DNA of 64,000 nucleotides from positions 1 to 64,000 of the forward strand of contig FQLW01000006.1 in assembly GCA_900120415.1 (NCBI GenBank), in the 5' to 3' direction. Every line of letters starts with the position of its first letter. Within the stretch, counting starts at the first letter, position 1. The position numbers were made by a program, and so were the translations under genes. This DNA is from Urmitella timonensis. Its GTDB lineage: Bacteria > Actinomycetota > Actinomycetes > Actinomycetales > Actinomycetaceae. Below, one piece after another: positions 1-8,584 of this stretch. The notes beneath the pieces were generated by a model. That model did not search any database. It was not told the origin of the DNA and worked only from the letters and a program-made list of their open reading frames with translations.

Positions 1-135
1 AAAACAAAAAACAGAAAAAACCAAACCACCCACCAAAAACAGCAGACAACCCAGTCAATCCCACACAAACAAAACAAAAAAACACAACTATCGAGAACAC
101 AAACAACCAAACCACAAACCAACCAAACCGACCGG
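1..135. other. A/C-only biased intergenic tract
   Basis: This stretch is almost entirely A and C on the plus strand, so it reads as T/G-rich on the minus strand. No reading frame is supported. From 205 to 454 I see no gene either, only ordinary mixed sequence with a weak minus-strand promoter-like pair (TTCGAC, 16 bases, TAATAC, around 338-365). T/G-rich leaders of this kind precede 16S rRNA in many actinobacteria, so an rRNA operon could start just left of the window on the minus strand. That is inference only, since no rRNA sequence is inside the window. Confidence 0.4.
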
Positions 136-144
136 TTAGGGTCT

Positions 145-204
145 GTTGCGAGCAAAAAATAAGCGGTGGGTTTTCATCTCCCACCGGCTTCCGCGCTCGG
201 CAAC
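145..204. other. Nested inverted repeat (structured leader or terminator)
   Basis: An outer stem pairs GTTGCGAGC (145-153) with GCTCGGCAAC (195-204, one extra G). An inner stem pairs CGGTGGG (164-170) with CCCACCG (180-186) around a nine-base loop. An A-run at 154-159 becomes a U-run on the minus strand but lies inside the outer stem, so this is not a classical terminator. It may be part of a processed RNA leader transcribed leftwards. Confidence 0.35.
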
Positions 205-454
205 GAATACAAAGTTACCGTGCGAGCGTTCACGCGTCAAACCAGAATAAGCAAAAGTAAGGGAAGCCACAAAAATAGCGAACTCTAAACAGCTCTTCAT
301 CTAGTTTACCTGCAACAATACCCCGAATATCGGCGTATTATCCCCATCTAACAACTGTCGAATCCCTAAACCAGAGCAGTTAATCCCAAACCGAAAGCGA
401 CTACCCCACTTTCGTCCCAATCAGCTTCGCTTAAAACCAGGCGGGCAAAGAAAT

Positions 455-493
455 AACTGGGGGGCGGGTATCTTTAATACCCGCCCCCCAGTT
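455..493 (-). terminator. Rho-independent terminator of the sialic acid transporter operon
   Basis: A perfect 17-bp stem (AACTGGGGGGCGGGTAT pairing with 477-493) closes a five-base CTTTA loop. On the minus strand it lies about 54 bases after the stop of the last transporter gene and is followed by a T-rich stretch, as expected for the end of the minus-strand operon. Confidence 0.8.
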
Positions 494-546
494 GATTATT
501 TATTAACTCGCTAATAAACGCTTCAGCAATGCTTACTTATCGATTA

Positions 547-1407
547 CTATGCATATTCGGTTAAACAAGCAGGATGCAATAGCGAGGGAGCAGCTCCCAG
601 CAATTTCTCGGTGTAAGGATCTTTGGGGGAATTCAGGATTTGTTCAGCAGTTCCTTGCTCAACCACCTTTCCCGCGTTCATCACCGCAATACGGTCAGAG
701 ATGTAACGCACCGTCTGAATATCATGCGAAATAAACACCATCGCCAGACCGAGTTCCTCACGTAAATCAGATAGTAGATTCAAAATCTGAGCACGCACCG
801 ACACATCCAGAGCAGAGGTAGGTTCATCAGCAATAATCGCTTTCGGGTTAAGGGATAGGGCACGAGCGATTGCCACTCGCTGCCGCTGCCCACCGGAAAG
901 CTGACCCGGCAGCGCCCCGAGAGCAGATAACGGTAGCCCCACCAGTCCTAGCAGCTCTCTTACCCTTTTTTGACGCGAAGACTCATCACCGATTTTATGA
1001 ACCCGTAAGGGATCTGCCAGTTGGTCTTGCACTGTCATGCGCGGATTTAAGGCAGTCGCTGGGTCTTGGAAAACTACCGATACTACCTGTCCGATGAGCC
1101 GGCGATCCTTAGCGGAACGTTTGGTCACGTCCTTGCCCATAAATAGCACTTGGCCTTTACTGGCTACTTGCAGACCGCACATCACGTTGGCGGTGGTAGA
1201 TTTACCGCAACCCGATTCCCCCACAATTCCCAACACTTTTCCGGGCATAATCTTCATATCCACGCCTCGTACTGCATGTACATGGTTTGGTTTGAAGATT
1301 GAACCGGTGCGTGCTTTGAAAATCACTTCAACCTTACGCAGTTCAATAATGGGAACATCCGGGTCTACCGGTTCGCTGTTAGGTAAAACCATTTTATCGT
1401 CTACCAT
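547..1407 (-). CDS. Oligopeptide/sialic acid ABC transporter ATP-binding protein (SiaI/SatD/DppF-like)
   Basis: This 286-residue ATPase powers a dipeptide-family ABC importer at the cytoplasmic face of the membrane. Visible motifs are Walker A GESGCGKST, the signature LSGGQRQR, Walker B IIADEP followed by TSALD, and the His switch in FISHD. The end of the preceding gene supplies the ribosome site (AAAGGAGGACTAATC), and the two genes are two bases apart, so they are translationally linked. It is the last gene of a four-gene minus-strand operon (binding protein, permease, permease-ATPase fusion, ATPase). By sequence alone it could be a peptide ATPase. The neighbouring nanA-nanK-nanE genes and the fused partner point to sialic acid, as in the SatABCD and SiaEFGI systems. 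The function as an importer ATPase is sure; the substrate is inferred. Confidence 0.88.
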   Translation of the reverse strand: MVDDKMVLPNSEPVDPDVPIIELRKVEVIFKARTGSIFKPNHVHAVRGVDMKIMPGKVLGIVGESGCGKSTTANVMCGLQVASKGQVLFMGKDVTKRSAKDRRLIGQVVSVVFQDPATALNPRMTVQDQLADPLRVHKIGDESSRQKRVRELLGLVGLPLSALGALPGQLSGGQRQRVAIARALSLNPKAIIADEPTSALDVSVRAQILNLLSDLREELGLAMVFISHDIQTVRYISDRIAVMNAGKVVEQGTAEQILNSPKDPYTEKLLGAAPSLLHPACLTEYA

Positions 1408-1409
1408 GA

Positions 1410-3485
1410 TTAGTCCTCCTTTCCGCTGGCGTTATATCGGGGAGCACGCTTATACACGCCCTCTTTATCAGGTAGTGCCGCATACACGTGTTCTGGACCA
1501 ACCAGTTCTAGCTCAAGTGGAATATCGGCTCCATAATCTGGATGGGATGAACGCGGTGCGAAACGGTCACCAACAGGGAAATCTTTAGGACTAGGTACTG
1601 TGCCAGGAACCTGATGTAAACGCCCGGAACCAGATTCGATTGACAGTACCGCCCCTAGCAAACCGCGAGTGTACTCGTGAACCGGGTGTTCCAGTAGCTC
1701 GCTGGTCGGCGATTGTTCTACTACCTGTCCGGCGTACATTACGGTTATCTTGTGAGCCACCTCGGCAACTAGGGCGAGGTCGTGGCTAACGAACACCATG
1801 GCGAATCCCAGTTTTTCCCGTAACTCGTTTAGCAGAGCGATAACTTGCTTTTGGACGGTAACATCCAGAGCGGTAGTCGGCTCATCGGCAATCACCAGCT
1901 TCGGATCGCGGGTAAGAGCCATGGCGATGAGGACGCGCTGCCGCTGCCCTCCAGAAAGCTCATGTGGGTAGGATTCCAAGGTTCGTTTGGGATCTAAGCC
2001 CACCAGTTCTAGAAGTTCCTCGGCGCTGCGAGTTCCTCCCCTGGAGGTTAGTTGCTTCATCTGAGCCTTAATCAACATGGCAGGATTCAGGGAGCTGAGC
2101 GCATCCTGGTAAATCATTGCCATTTCGTTTCCTAACAGCCCTTGCCGTTGCTTGGGAGACATTTTCAAGAGGTCTTGACCTTGATAGAGAATCTCTCCTT
2201 CAAGCTGGGCGCGCGGATCAATCAAGCCCATAATGGTTAGCGCAGTGATTGATTTACCACAGCCTGATTCCCCAACCAGCCCCATGGTTTCTCCGGGGCG
2301 AACTGTGAAGCTTACCCGATCCACTACGTTTACGTCACCATGACGCGGGAATTTGATGGATAGGTTCTTTACTTCCAGTAATGGGGTTTGACCGGCAAAC
2401 GGTGAATCATCAAAGCGATCATCGCGTTGGCTTTCCACCAGTTTGAGGGAGTCTAGACGTTCTTGTAAGGAGTCCTTTTGAGTCGCATAGGCGCGACGAG
2501 GATCCAATAGCAGAGCATCGGCTTCTCGATCGGCGGTATTTTGTTCGACCTTCGCGGGAGCGGAAGCCGGCGCAGCTACCATGGCGTCGGTAATCCCCTC
2601 AGACAAGATGTTTAGACACAGTACCGTAATCATGATTAGCAAACCGGGGAATAGGGCGGTCCACCAGGCTCCATAAATAATGGAACCGTTGGCAGACGCA
2701 TCAGAAAGTACGTTACCCCAGGTAGGAACCATTGTTGATTGGAGACCGGAGCCAATAAAGGTTAGGGAGGCTTCCAGAATAATCGCATCTGCTACCAGGA
2801 CGGTGGCAAATACCAGTACTGGAGCAGCCGTGTTACGGATTACGTGTTTTACCAGAATCCAGGGGGCACGCGCACCCGAAACAATAACTGCTCTAACGTA
2901 GTCTTCACCGTAGGCTGCCATCACATTTGCCCGGACAATCCGCGCTAGCTGCGGGGTGTAGACGAATGAGATAGCCACGATAATCACGGCAACTAGCCCG
3001 ACTCGATTACCATCTTTGAAGATACCGGAGAATACCAACACCATTACTGCTGCCATAGCAATGCCCGGAACCGCCATAATGATGTCCATTATTCTCATAA
3101 TCACTTCTGAAAGGCTGCGACGTACTACCGCCGCAATCGAGCCGATAATTGCCCCAAAGAACAGGGCAATAAATGCGGAACACAATCCGATGACTATCGA
3201 GAAACGCCCGCCCATCAGCAAACGCGATAACACGTCGCGACCGGCATAATCGGTTCCGAATAGGTGCGATCCGCTGGGATGAGCCAAGATGGCGTCGGTG
3301 AATACCCTATCGGGAGAGTATGGGGTAATAAATTTGGCAAAAATGGAAATCAGTACCACGCTAATCAGTACACACACGGAAATGCGCGCACCGATACTCA
3401 TATTTTTCCAACGGTTAAAGCGTACTTTTTTACCGCTTTCAACTGCGGAAACAACTTTCTTGGTTTGACTCATCATGATTATCAC
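1410..3485 (-). CDS. Fused ABC permease (DppC-like) and ATPase (DppD-like), sialic acid transporter type
   Basis: One 691-residue polypeptide carries a membrane domain (about 25-310, several hydrophobic spans, with the DppC-type segment GTDYAGRDVLSRL) and an ATPase domain (about 370-690). The ATPase has Walker A GESGCGKSI, signature LSGGQRQR and Walker B LVIADEP followed by TTALD. Most Dpp/Opp systems encode these two parts separately. The fusion is characteristic of the SatC/SiaG subunits of sialic acid importers, as I know the family. The GTG start at 3485 overlaps the stop of the upstream permease gene (GTGA) and has an AGG five bases upstream; ATG codons at 3476 and 3473 are alternatives. 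The linker between the domains (about 310-365) is charged and probably flexible. Confidence 0.87.
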   Translation of the reverse strand: MIIMMSQTKKVVSAVESGKKVRFNRWKNMSIGARISVCVLISVVLISIFAKFITPYSPDRVFTDAILAHPSGSHLFGTDYAGRDVLSRLLMGGRFSIVIGLCSAFIALFFGAIIGSIAAVVRRSLSEVIMRIMDIIMAVPGIAMAAVMVLVFSGIFKDGNRVGLVAVIIVAISFVYTPQLARIVRANVMAAYGEDYVRAVIVSGARAPWILVKHVIRNTAAPVLVFATVLVADAIILEASLTFIGSGLQSTMVPTWGNVLSDASANGSIIYGAWWTALFPGLLIMITVLCLNILSEGITDAMVAAPASAPAKVEQNTADREADALLLDPRRAYATQKDSLQERLDSLKLVESQRDDRFDDSPFAGQTPLLEVKNLSIKFPRHGDVNVVDRVSFTVRPGETMGLVGESGCGKSITALTIMGLIDPRAQLEGEILYQGQDLLKMSPKQRQGLLGNEMAMIYQDALSSLNPAMLIKAQMKQLTSRGGTRSAEELLELVGLDPKRTLESYPHELSGGQRQRVLIAMALTRDPKLVIADEPTTALDVTVQKQVIALLNELREKLGFAMVFVSHDLALVAEVAHKITVMYAGQVVEQSPTSELLEHPVHEYTRGLLGAVLSIESGSGRLHQVPGTVPSPKDFPVGDRFAPRSSHPDYGADIPLELELVGPEHVYAALPDKEGVYKRAPRYNASGKED

Positions 3486-4474
3486 ACAGACCTAATTCGG
3501 GGGTTTATTAACAGGTAGAGCATATCGACGACGATATTAACCACAATGAAAGCTAAGGCAACCACCAAAGCAGCAGCTTGAACGACTTCTACTTGGCTTT
3601 GCTGTACTCCTTGCACCAGGACTTTACCCATTCCTTGCAGACCGAAAATAATTTCGATAACCACTGCCCCTCCCATAAGGTATCCGACTCGTAAACCGAG
3701 GACGGTTACCGGAGTAATCAGCGCGTTACGTAGCACGTTACGAGCGATTACTACCGGGCGAGGAATGCCCGCCCCCAAAGCGGTGCGAACGTAATCGCGG
3801 TCGAGTTCTTCTACTACTGAAGTACGAACCACCCTAGTCATTTGCCCAATAACCGGAGTTGCCAGCGCCAGGGCGGGAAGTATCATCCGGGTTACCCAGC
3901 CGCCAAAGTCTTCAGTGATTCCCGGTAACCCTCCGGCTACCAGTTCACCATGACCGAGGGAAAGACCTAGTAGCACTAACAAGGCAGCTAACCAGAAGCT
4001 GGGGGTACCGATAAATACCACTGATAGGACACGAAAAACCTGATCAGGCCAGCGGTCACGATAAAGCGCCGCGATTACCCCTAAGGGGAAGGAAATCAGT
4101 ACCGCAATGATTAGCCCAAAGAAAGTGAGCTGTAGGGTTACCGGAAGCGCAGGGGCAATTAAATCTACTACTTTATGACCAGTCCCTACCCCATAAATAC
4201 CAAAGTCACCTTGGCATAAACCAACTAGATAATTGAAGTAGCGAACCACTGCGGGAATCGGTTTCCCCGTCTCGCTACCATCATCGGTTACATATCCGTG
4301 GGCGATATTAAAGGCTTTTACTTGAGCGGGATCGGCGGCGTTATCGCCGAGCGCTGTCCAGGCGGGGTCAATAGGCGATAGCTCCATTACGAAAAACACC
4401 AACATGGTTACCCCGATTGCCATGATTGGTAAAGCGATAAGTCGCCTACCTATGAGTCTCAATAAGTTGTTCAC
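3482..4474 (-). CDS. ABC transporter permease (DppB/SiaF/SatB-like)
   Basis: This 330-residue inner-membrane protein has an N-terminal anchor (LIALPIMAIGVTMLVFFVM) and about five further spans. It also has the binding-protein-dependent transport (EAA-type) loop near GAGIPRPVVIARNVLRN. It would pair with the permease half of the downstream fusion to form the channel. It follows the binding-protein gene after a 120-base gap containing a strong hairpin, and its stop overlaps the next start. A longer extracytoplasmic loop after the first span is typical of DppB. The family call is secure; substrate specificity for sialic acid rests on context. Confidence 0.87.
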   Translation of the reverse strand: MNNLLRLIGRRLIALPIMAIGVTMLVFFVMELSPIDPAWTALGDNAADPAQVKAFNIAHGYVTDDGSETGKPIPAVVRYFNYLVGLCQGDFGIYGVGTGHKVVDLIAPALPVTLQLTFFGLIIAVLISFPLGVIAALYRDRWPDQVFRVLSVVFIGTPSFWLAALLVLLGLSLGHGELVAGGLPGITEDFGGWVTRMILPALALATPVIGQMTRVVRTSVVEELDRDYVRTALGAGIPRPVVIARNVLRNALITPVTVLGLRVGYLMGGAVVIEIIFGLQGMGKVLVQGVQQSQVEVVQAAALVVALAFIVVNIVVDMLYLLINPRIRSV

Positions 4475-4514
4475 TAATCTCTCCTTTTAGCCAAGTATTA
4501 GCTTCCGCAAAAGT

Positions 4515-4556
4515 TAATGGGCGGGGCGGAAACTGGAGCTTCCGCCCCGCCCATTA
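4515..4556 (-). terminator. Intra-operon stem-loop between binding-protein and permease genes
   Basis: A 17-bp G+C-rich stem (TAATGGGCGGGGCGGAA at 4515-4531, complement at 4540-4556) closes an eight-base loop. It sits between the end of the binding-protein gene and the permease start. Such hairpins commonly act as partial terminators or 3' stabilisers, so that the binding protein is made in excess over the membrane parts. There is no strong U-run, so read-through is likely. Confidence 0.7.
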
Positions 4557-4594
4557 GTTGGAGCCTCACTTAGCAGCAAGTAATCATTTGATAA

Positions 4595-6190
4595 CTACTT
4601 GCTTACCTTGGTGCCGATTAGTTGCAGACCGGTCACGCCAATCGGAGTGAGGTTAGATACTTTAGCGGGATTGTAGGCGGTGTAGAGAGTGTGGAAGGCT
4701 AGCGGATAGAGTGCTGCCTGATCAGCAATCATATCTTGCACTTCACCCCATTTAGCTTTAGCCTCATCTCCGGTAGCTTTATCGGCTTTATCCATTAAAT
4801 CAACCAGAGCTTTAGCTCCCGCAGGGTCAGATTCGGTTAGACGGAAACGGTCTTTCATCCACAGTTCGGAGAAGAACCAGCCCTTAATCAGCACTCCCGG
4901 ATCGGCGCCGTAAACGGAGGCATCACCGGGGGCAACCACGACATCAAACTTGCCTTGGGCAACGTTGTTGTTCCATAAATCCGCGGAAGCAACATTGTTG
5001 AGATTAACTTTTAGACCTAGAGCCTCAAAGTTCTGCTTGATTTGCGGTCCCATAGCAGCAATCCAAGTATCAGTAGTAGTGAGCACGCTAATTTCGGTAC
5101 CGGCAGCCACTCCGGCATCCGCCAGTAGCTTCTTCGCCTTGGCTACATCAAAGGAGAACTGGGTAGCAGCTTTCTTGTATTGATCGTTGTAGTCAGGCAG
5201 GAAAGAAGTAGGCTCTTTACCCGCACCATTAAGAGCAGTCTTAATCATAGTTTGGGTATCAATAGCGGTCAGTAGTGCCTGACGAACCCGCTTGTCTTTG
5301 AAAGGAGCTTTGGTGGTGTTAAAGGTCATCATGGCGATACCGTAAGCGGTAGCATCTTTAACTTCCCATCCGGCAGCCTTAACCTTTTCAATACCGGCCG
5401 GATCTAGCGCTTCAACTACGTCAGTTTGTCCGGCTACCGCGGCGGTTAAACGAGCGGTTGCGTCCCGGGAGTTGTCGTAGTGAATTTTGCTTACGGTTGC
5501 CGGGTTAGCCCCGTTATAGTGCTCATTTACAGACAAATCCTGAGTGGTGTCAGTAATAGTGTCGTATTTGTAAGGTCCAGATCCCACTGGCATCTTGGTC
5601 AATTCATCAAAGGTGGCTTTGCTGGGAACGACTTTAATTAACGCTAAGCGCTCTTTCAGGTTGTCAATAGCGTGGGTCAGTTTGATGGTAACTGTGCTGT
5701 CGTCTTTAGCTTCGATACCGGAAATAGCAGTCAGGAACGCAGCATAGGAACTGGGTTGTACTGCACCAGTTGAGTCCTTGTCCCCATCAACGATTCGTTT
5801 ATAGGAACTGACCACATCTTTAGAGCTAACTGCATCTCCGGTAGAGAACTTGGCTCCATCACGCAGTTTAACTTCATAGGTGGTGTCGTTTACCTTGGTA
5901 GGTTCATCTTCAGCAGCCAGTGCCTTGTGAGCCTTGAACTTTGAGAAATCAAACTCGTACAACCCTTCAACTACCTGTAGGTTAGCGCCCACCGCCAGAG
6001 CTGATGACGTGTTCGAGGGATTCCAGTTAGTGGTGTCATAAGCGGCAAAAACTTTTAGTTCGCCACTTGCTTTGGTTCCGGTAGATCCTCCTGCTTTCTT
6101 GTCAGCGGATCCTCCTCCACAAGCCGAAAGAGCAAGTGCAGCAGCGGCAAGTACAGCCGATACCTTTGCCCAACGCTTAATAGAACGCAT
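4595..6190 (-). CDS. Sialic acid/peptide ABC transporter substrate-binding lipoprotein (family 5)
   Basis: This 531-residue solute-binding protein of the SBP_bac_5 family captures substrate outside the membrane for the adjacent importer. The start at 6190 gives a proper lipoprotein signal: MRSIKRWAKV, a hydrophobic stretch, then the lipobox LSAC with Cys at about position 23. It is preceded by AAAGGAGAGG. The open frame continues upstream to 6289, but that would put the start inside the predicted -35 box, so I reject it. Typical family features include the VVEGLYEFD region and a C-terminal lobe. The nearest functional models are SatA and SiaE, which bind N-acetylneuraminate. It is first in its operon and followed by a stem-loop, consistent with high expression. 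Confidence 0.87.
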   Translation of the reverse strand: MRSIKRWAKVSAVLAAAALALSACGGGSADKKAGGSTGTKASGELKVFAAYDTTNWNPSNTSSALAVGANLQVVEGLYEFDFSKFKAHKALAAEDEPTKVNDTTYEVKLRDGAKFSTGDAVSSKDVVSSYKRIVDGDKDSTGAVQPSSYAAFLTAISGIEAKDDSTVTIKLTHAIDNLKERLALIKVVPSKATFDELTKMPVGSGPYKYDTITDTTQDLSVNEHYNGANPATVSKIHYDNSRDATARLTAAVAGQTDVVEALDPAGIEKVKAAGWEVKDATAYGIAMMTFNTTKAPFKDKRVRQALLTAIDTQTMIKTALNGAGKEPTSFLPDYNDQYKKAATQFSFDVAKAKKLLADAGVAAGTEISVLTTTDTWIAAMGPQIKQNFEALGLKVNLNNVASADLWNNNVAQGKFDVVVAPGDASVYGADPGVLIKGWFFSELWMKDRFRLTESDPAGAKALVDLMDKADKATGDEAKAKWGEVQDMIADQAALYPLAFHTLYTAYNPAKVSNLTPIGVTGLQLIGTKVSK

Positions 6191-6259
6191 TTTGAGTCCT
6201 CTCCTTTGAGAATTTCCATTTGCCGTATGGGAGACGAATGTCAACTTCATACAAATTCC

Positions 6260-6289
6260 AGCGTAGTAACAAAGAACAAGTTCTGTCAA
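6260..6289 (-). promoter_or_regulatory. Sigma-70 promoter of the transporter operon
   Basis: On the minus strand TTGACA (6289-6284) is separated by 18 bases from TACGCT (6265-6260). The predicted start of transcription is near 6253, leaving a leader of about 60 bases before the binding-protein start at 6190. The -35 box is a perfect consensus. Confidence 0.6.
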
Positions 6290-6375
6290 GCATTTAACAA
6301 AAAGGTTATCTATTTGCTATAGACCTGCAAAGAAAGCTAGTTTTTGGCTTATCAACCTTACAAAGTAAAAGAGTG

Positions 6376-6404
6376 TTGCATCACTTTACTATGCCCTGTA
6401 GCAT
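6376..6404 (+). promoter_or_regulatory. Predicted promoter of the GntR/FadR-type regulator
   Basis: TTGCAT (6376-6381) and TAGCAT (6399-6404) are separated by 17 bases. The operator-like repeat at 6408-6419 follows immediately, so the promoter is placed for autorepression. Confidence 0.5.
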
Positions 6405-6407
6405 AGC

Positions 6408-6419
6408 TGTCATCAGACA
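6408..6419. promoter_or_regulatory. Candidate operator TGTCATCAGACA
   Basis: An inverted repeat of TGTC and GACA half-sites, four bases apart, begins four bases downstream of the regulator's -10 box. Related sites with one central base (TGTCAGACA) occur at the nanA promoter. The half-sites match the type bound by FadR-subfamily GntR proteins; the assignment is inferred from position and repetition. Confidence 0.5.
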
Positions 6420-6480
6420 ACTACCGTTCAATGAGGAATGGTAATCTACTAGACGAGCGCACTTGCAATAGAGGAAACAT

Positions 6481-7251
6481 ATGAAAAATTCAGCTACCCC
6501 CGAATCAGTCTCTACAGTGGACGATTACCGGCGCTTACTACACAATAAAAAAGGCTTAGAGATTCCTAGCTCCCGCTCTAAAGGTACCCTGTCTGCAATT
6601 GAAAGTTTCATATTACAAGAGCGCCTACAACCCGGTGACCCGCTACCTACCGAGACTGAACTGTGCGAACGCTTAGGGGTTTCCCGCTCTTCCGTACGCG
6701 AAGCCTTAAGGCAATTGCAGGCTTTAGATATTATTAGCGTGCGGCAAGGACGCGGAACCTACGTGGGAGAAATGTCTTTGCGTCCTCTGGCGCAAATGAT
6801 GGTGCTGCGCTCTTCACTAAAATCTACCAACCTGACTTCCTTAAGCGAAGTCGTGCAAGTTCGCCGTACCCTAGATATTGGTTTAGCCCGAGAAATAGTA
6901 ATGAAAGTGGCTGGAAAACAGCTAACTCATTTACATCAGCTAGTAGATACTATGGTGGAAAAAGCGCATAATGGGCAGGAATTCTTGGTTGAGGACATAG
7001 AGTTTCACACCCGCCTAGTGTCAGAGTTGAACAATAACTTGCTCGAAGAGCTAATGAATGCCCTCTGGCTGGTGCATATGTCGGTAGTTCCCGTCTTACC
7101 GGCTGCCGGGAAAGAAAATATGGTAGCAACCGCCAAGGCGCATGGGGCGATGCTCAAAGCCGCCGAAGCGGGAGATGCATTGGGATATATGTCCGCGGTA
7201 CAAGACCACTATTCGCCTTTAATAGAATCCATTGAGGCTCTACCCGCTTAA
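6481..7251 (+). CDS. GntR-family (FadR subfamily) regulator, NanR-like
   Basis: This 256-residue protein has an N-terminal winged helix (about 40-105; typical GntR pattern LPTETELCERLGVSRSSVREAL and the wing QGRGTYV) and a C-terminal FCD ligand-binding domain (about 110-250). The FCD domain keeps the metal-site pattern: D and H in DIEFH, then His in KAHG and in QDHY. The start at 6481 has a good AGAGGAAAC ribosome site. It lies divergent to the sialic acid transporter and upstream of the nan operon. Operator-like repeats occur at its own promoter and at nanA, so it is probably an autoregulated repressor released by a sialic acid derivative. Ligand identity is inferred, not shown. Confidence 0.85.
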   Translation: MKNSATPESVSTVDDYRRLLHNKKGLEIPSSRSKGTLSAIESFILQERLQPGDPLPTETELCERLGVSRSSVREALRQLQALDIISVRQGRGTYVGEMSLRPLAQMMVLRSSLKSTNLTSLSEVVQVRRTLDIGLAREIVMKVAGKQLTHLHQLVDTMVEKAHNGQEFLVEDIEFHTRLVSELNNNLLEELMNALWLVHMSVVPVLPAAGKENMVATAKAHGAMLKAAEAGDALGYMSAVQDHYSPLIESIEALPA

Positions 7252-7305
7252 GCCAGTTTTCTACTTTCCACTATGAGGGCGAGCCGCGGCTACCAGCACC
7301 CTCCC

Positions 7306-8112
7306 CTAACTACGGTTTTCTTCCGCATCCGCCCATTTCATCAGGTAGGAATCTATTAACCGGTTAAATTCTTGAGGTTTGTTGCGCCGCAACGTATGTT
7401 CACATCCGGGAATAAAAACTGTTTCCACATTCCGATTAGCTAAAGCATCGGTTTGCGCTAACCCGGACTTCCCCACAATATCTGATTCTTGATCGGAAGA
7501 AACCACCACCAGGGGAACCGTGATTTCTTGCACCAAGTCTTGCCAGTTTTCCTTAAAACTAACCACCCCGGTTCCTATCAGTCCTGAATCCACCCGGAGC
7601 TTTCCAAAAACCCAGCCAATCATGGTATCCCCCGGCCACCAGGGTCGCCGCTTTCTCCCCCAGTTATAGGCCGCCATTGGGTCTTGCCAGGAATCAAGTT
7701 GGCTAAGAGCAGTGGGAACATTAGTTACATAGTTTTGACGGTAGGTTTGCGACAGCCACGCCGGATCTTCTACTACCGCCCCTGCCACCAGTTCCGGGTG
7801 GCGCGCAGCCAGTTTCGTGACGAGGGCGCCCCCCATAGAATGCCCCACGAAAATAGCTTTTTTACCGAAGGTTTTTTCGATAAATTGCACCGCTTCCACC
7901 AGGGCAGAAAAAGAGGCTTCGAAAGGATCTTCTAGCTCTTGGTCGGTAAATCGAGGCGAAAAACCGTGTCCTTTGTGGTCTATTGAAACTACCAGGTAAC
8001 GGGACTTTAAATGGTCAATATAATCTGCCCAGGAAATCGCGCAATCTTCTACTCCATGAACCAAAATAATTAGAGGACGAGTAGGATTTCCCGCTACCAG
8101 ATAACTAAGCAT
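7306..8112 (-). CDS. Alpha/beta hydrolase (possible carbohydrate esterase)
   Basis: This 268-residue single-domain alpha/beta-hydrolase has an oxyanion motif near HGVED (19-23) and the nucleophile elbow GHSMG with Ser92. An acid is likely near DQESD, and the catalytic His lies in CEHTLRR. It has no signal peptide and is presumed cytoplasmic. The ribosome site GGGAGCAAAA precedes the start. It is a paralogue of the hydrolase at 35013-35825: both begin MLxYxxAG, share GHGxSPRF and PAWL, and have the same length. It sits convergent to the regulator and beside nanA, so removing O-acetyl groups from imported sialic acid is an attractive guess. The sequence alone fixes only the fold and catalytic triad. 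Confidence 0.75.
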   Translation of the reverse strand: MLSYLVAGNPTRPLIILVHGVEDCAISWADYIDHLKSRYLVVSIDHKGHGFSPRFTDQELEDPFEASFSALVEAVQFIEKTFGKKAIFVGHSMGGALVTKLAARHPELVAGAVVEDPAWLSQTYRQNYVTNVPTALSQLDSWQDPMAAYNWGRKRRPWWPGDTMIGWVFGKLRVDSGLIGTGVVSFKENWQDLVQEITVPLVVVSSDQESDIVGKSGLAQTDALANRNVETVFIPGCEHTLRRNKPQEFNRLIDSYLMKWADAEENRS

Positions 8113-8302
8113 TTTTGCTCCCTATTAACGTCTGCCCCTGCTTAACTAGGCATTTATGATACCTCAGGGAAATAGGTTTGCCTGCCAAGTTGCCCGGATT
8201 TTTCCGCGAACCTACCGCTTGAATCGAGGACGTACTCATTGCGGGCGAGGGCGCGACCCTCTAAAAACCAAATCTCGATTCCTCCCCTCCAACCCCAAAG
8301 AG

Positions 8303-8313
8303 TTGTCAGACAA
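8303..8313. promoter_or_regulatory. Perfect palindromic operator TTGTCAGACAA
   Basis: This 11-base palindrome with a central A lies about 100 bases upstream of the predicted nanA promoter in the 472-base gap between the divergent hydrolase and nanA genes. It is identical in core to the site at 8434-8444, suggesting looping or dual control by the same GntR protein. It could also serve the minus-strand hydrolase promoter. The rest of 8113-8584 shows no gene. Confidence 0.5.
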
Positions 8314-8400
8314 TTTCCGCCCCCTTGACCAACTTATCTACCTCAACAAACAGCCAAATACTAAATAAACTAGGTCTTTAAGAAACTTTCCTAAAAACCC

Positions 8401-8429
8401 TTGCACCGACTAAATCAATAGATTATGCT
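8401..8429 (+). promoter_or_regulatory. Predicted nan operon promoter
   Basis: TTGCAC (8401-8406), a 17-base spacer and TATGCT (8424-8429) form a good sigma-70 promoter. The operator at 8434-8444 begins five bases after the -10 box, the same geometry as at the regulator promoter. The resulting leader is about 145 bases. Confidence 0.55.
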
Positions 8430-8433
8430 CTAA

Positions 8434-8444
8434 GTGTCAGACAA
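8434..8444. promoter_or_regulatory. Operator GTGTCAGACAA at the nan transcription start
   Basis: It shares ten of eleven bases with the palindrome at 8303-8313. Its position over the expected transcription start implies repression by steric block. Confidence 0.5.
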
Positions 8445-8584
8445 CCAATGATGGATTTGCGCTGCGGAAGAACCTACCCCTTACAGAGAGGCAACGATGT
8501 TTCTACTGTGACTACCTTACTTAAGCACCCTTCCCAGTCGAGTACCCTAAAAACAGATAAATCCACTAAGGAAAAGGAAAAGAA

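Noticed and set aside
6191-6289. Upstream extension of the binding-protein gene to 6289
   Set aside because: It would begin at the -35 box of a consensus promoter and would spoil the lipoprotein signal; the start at 6190 has a good ribosome site.
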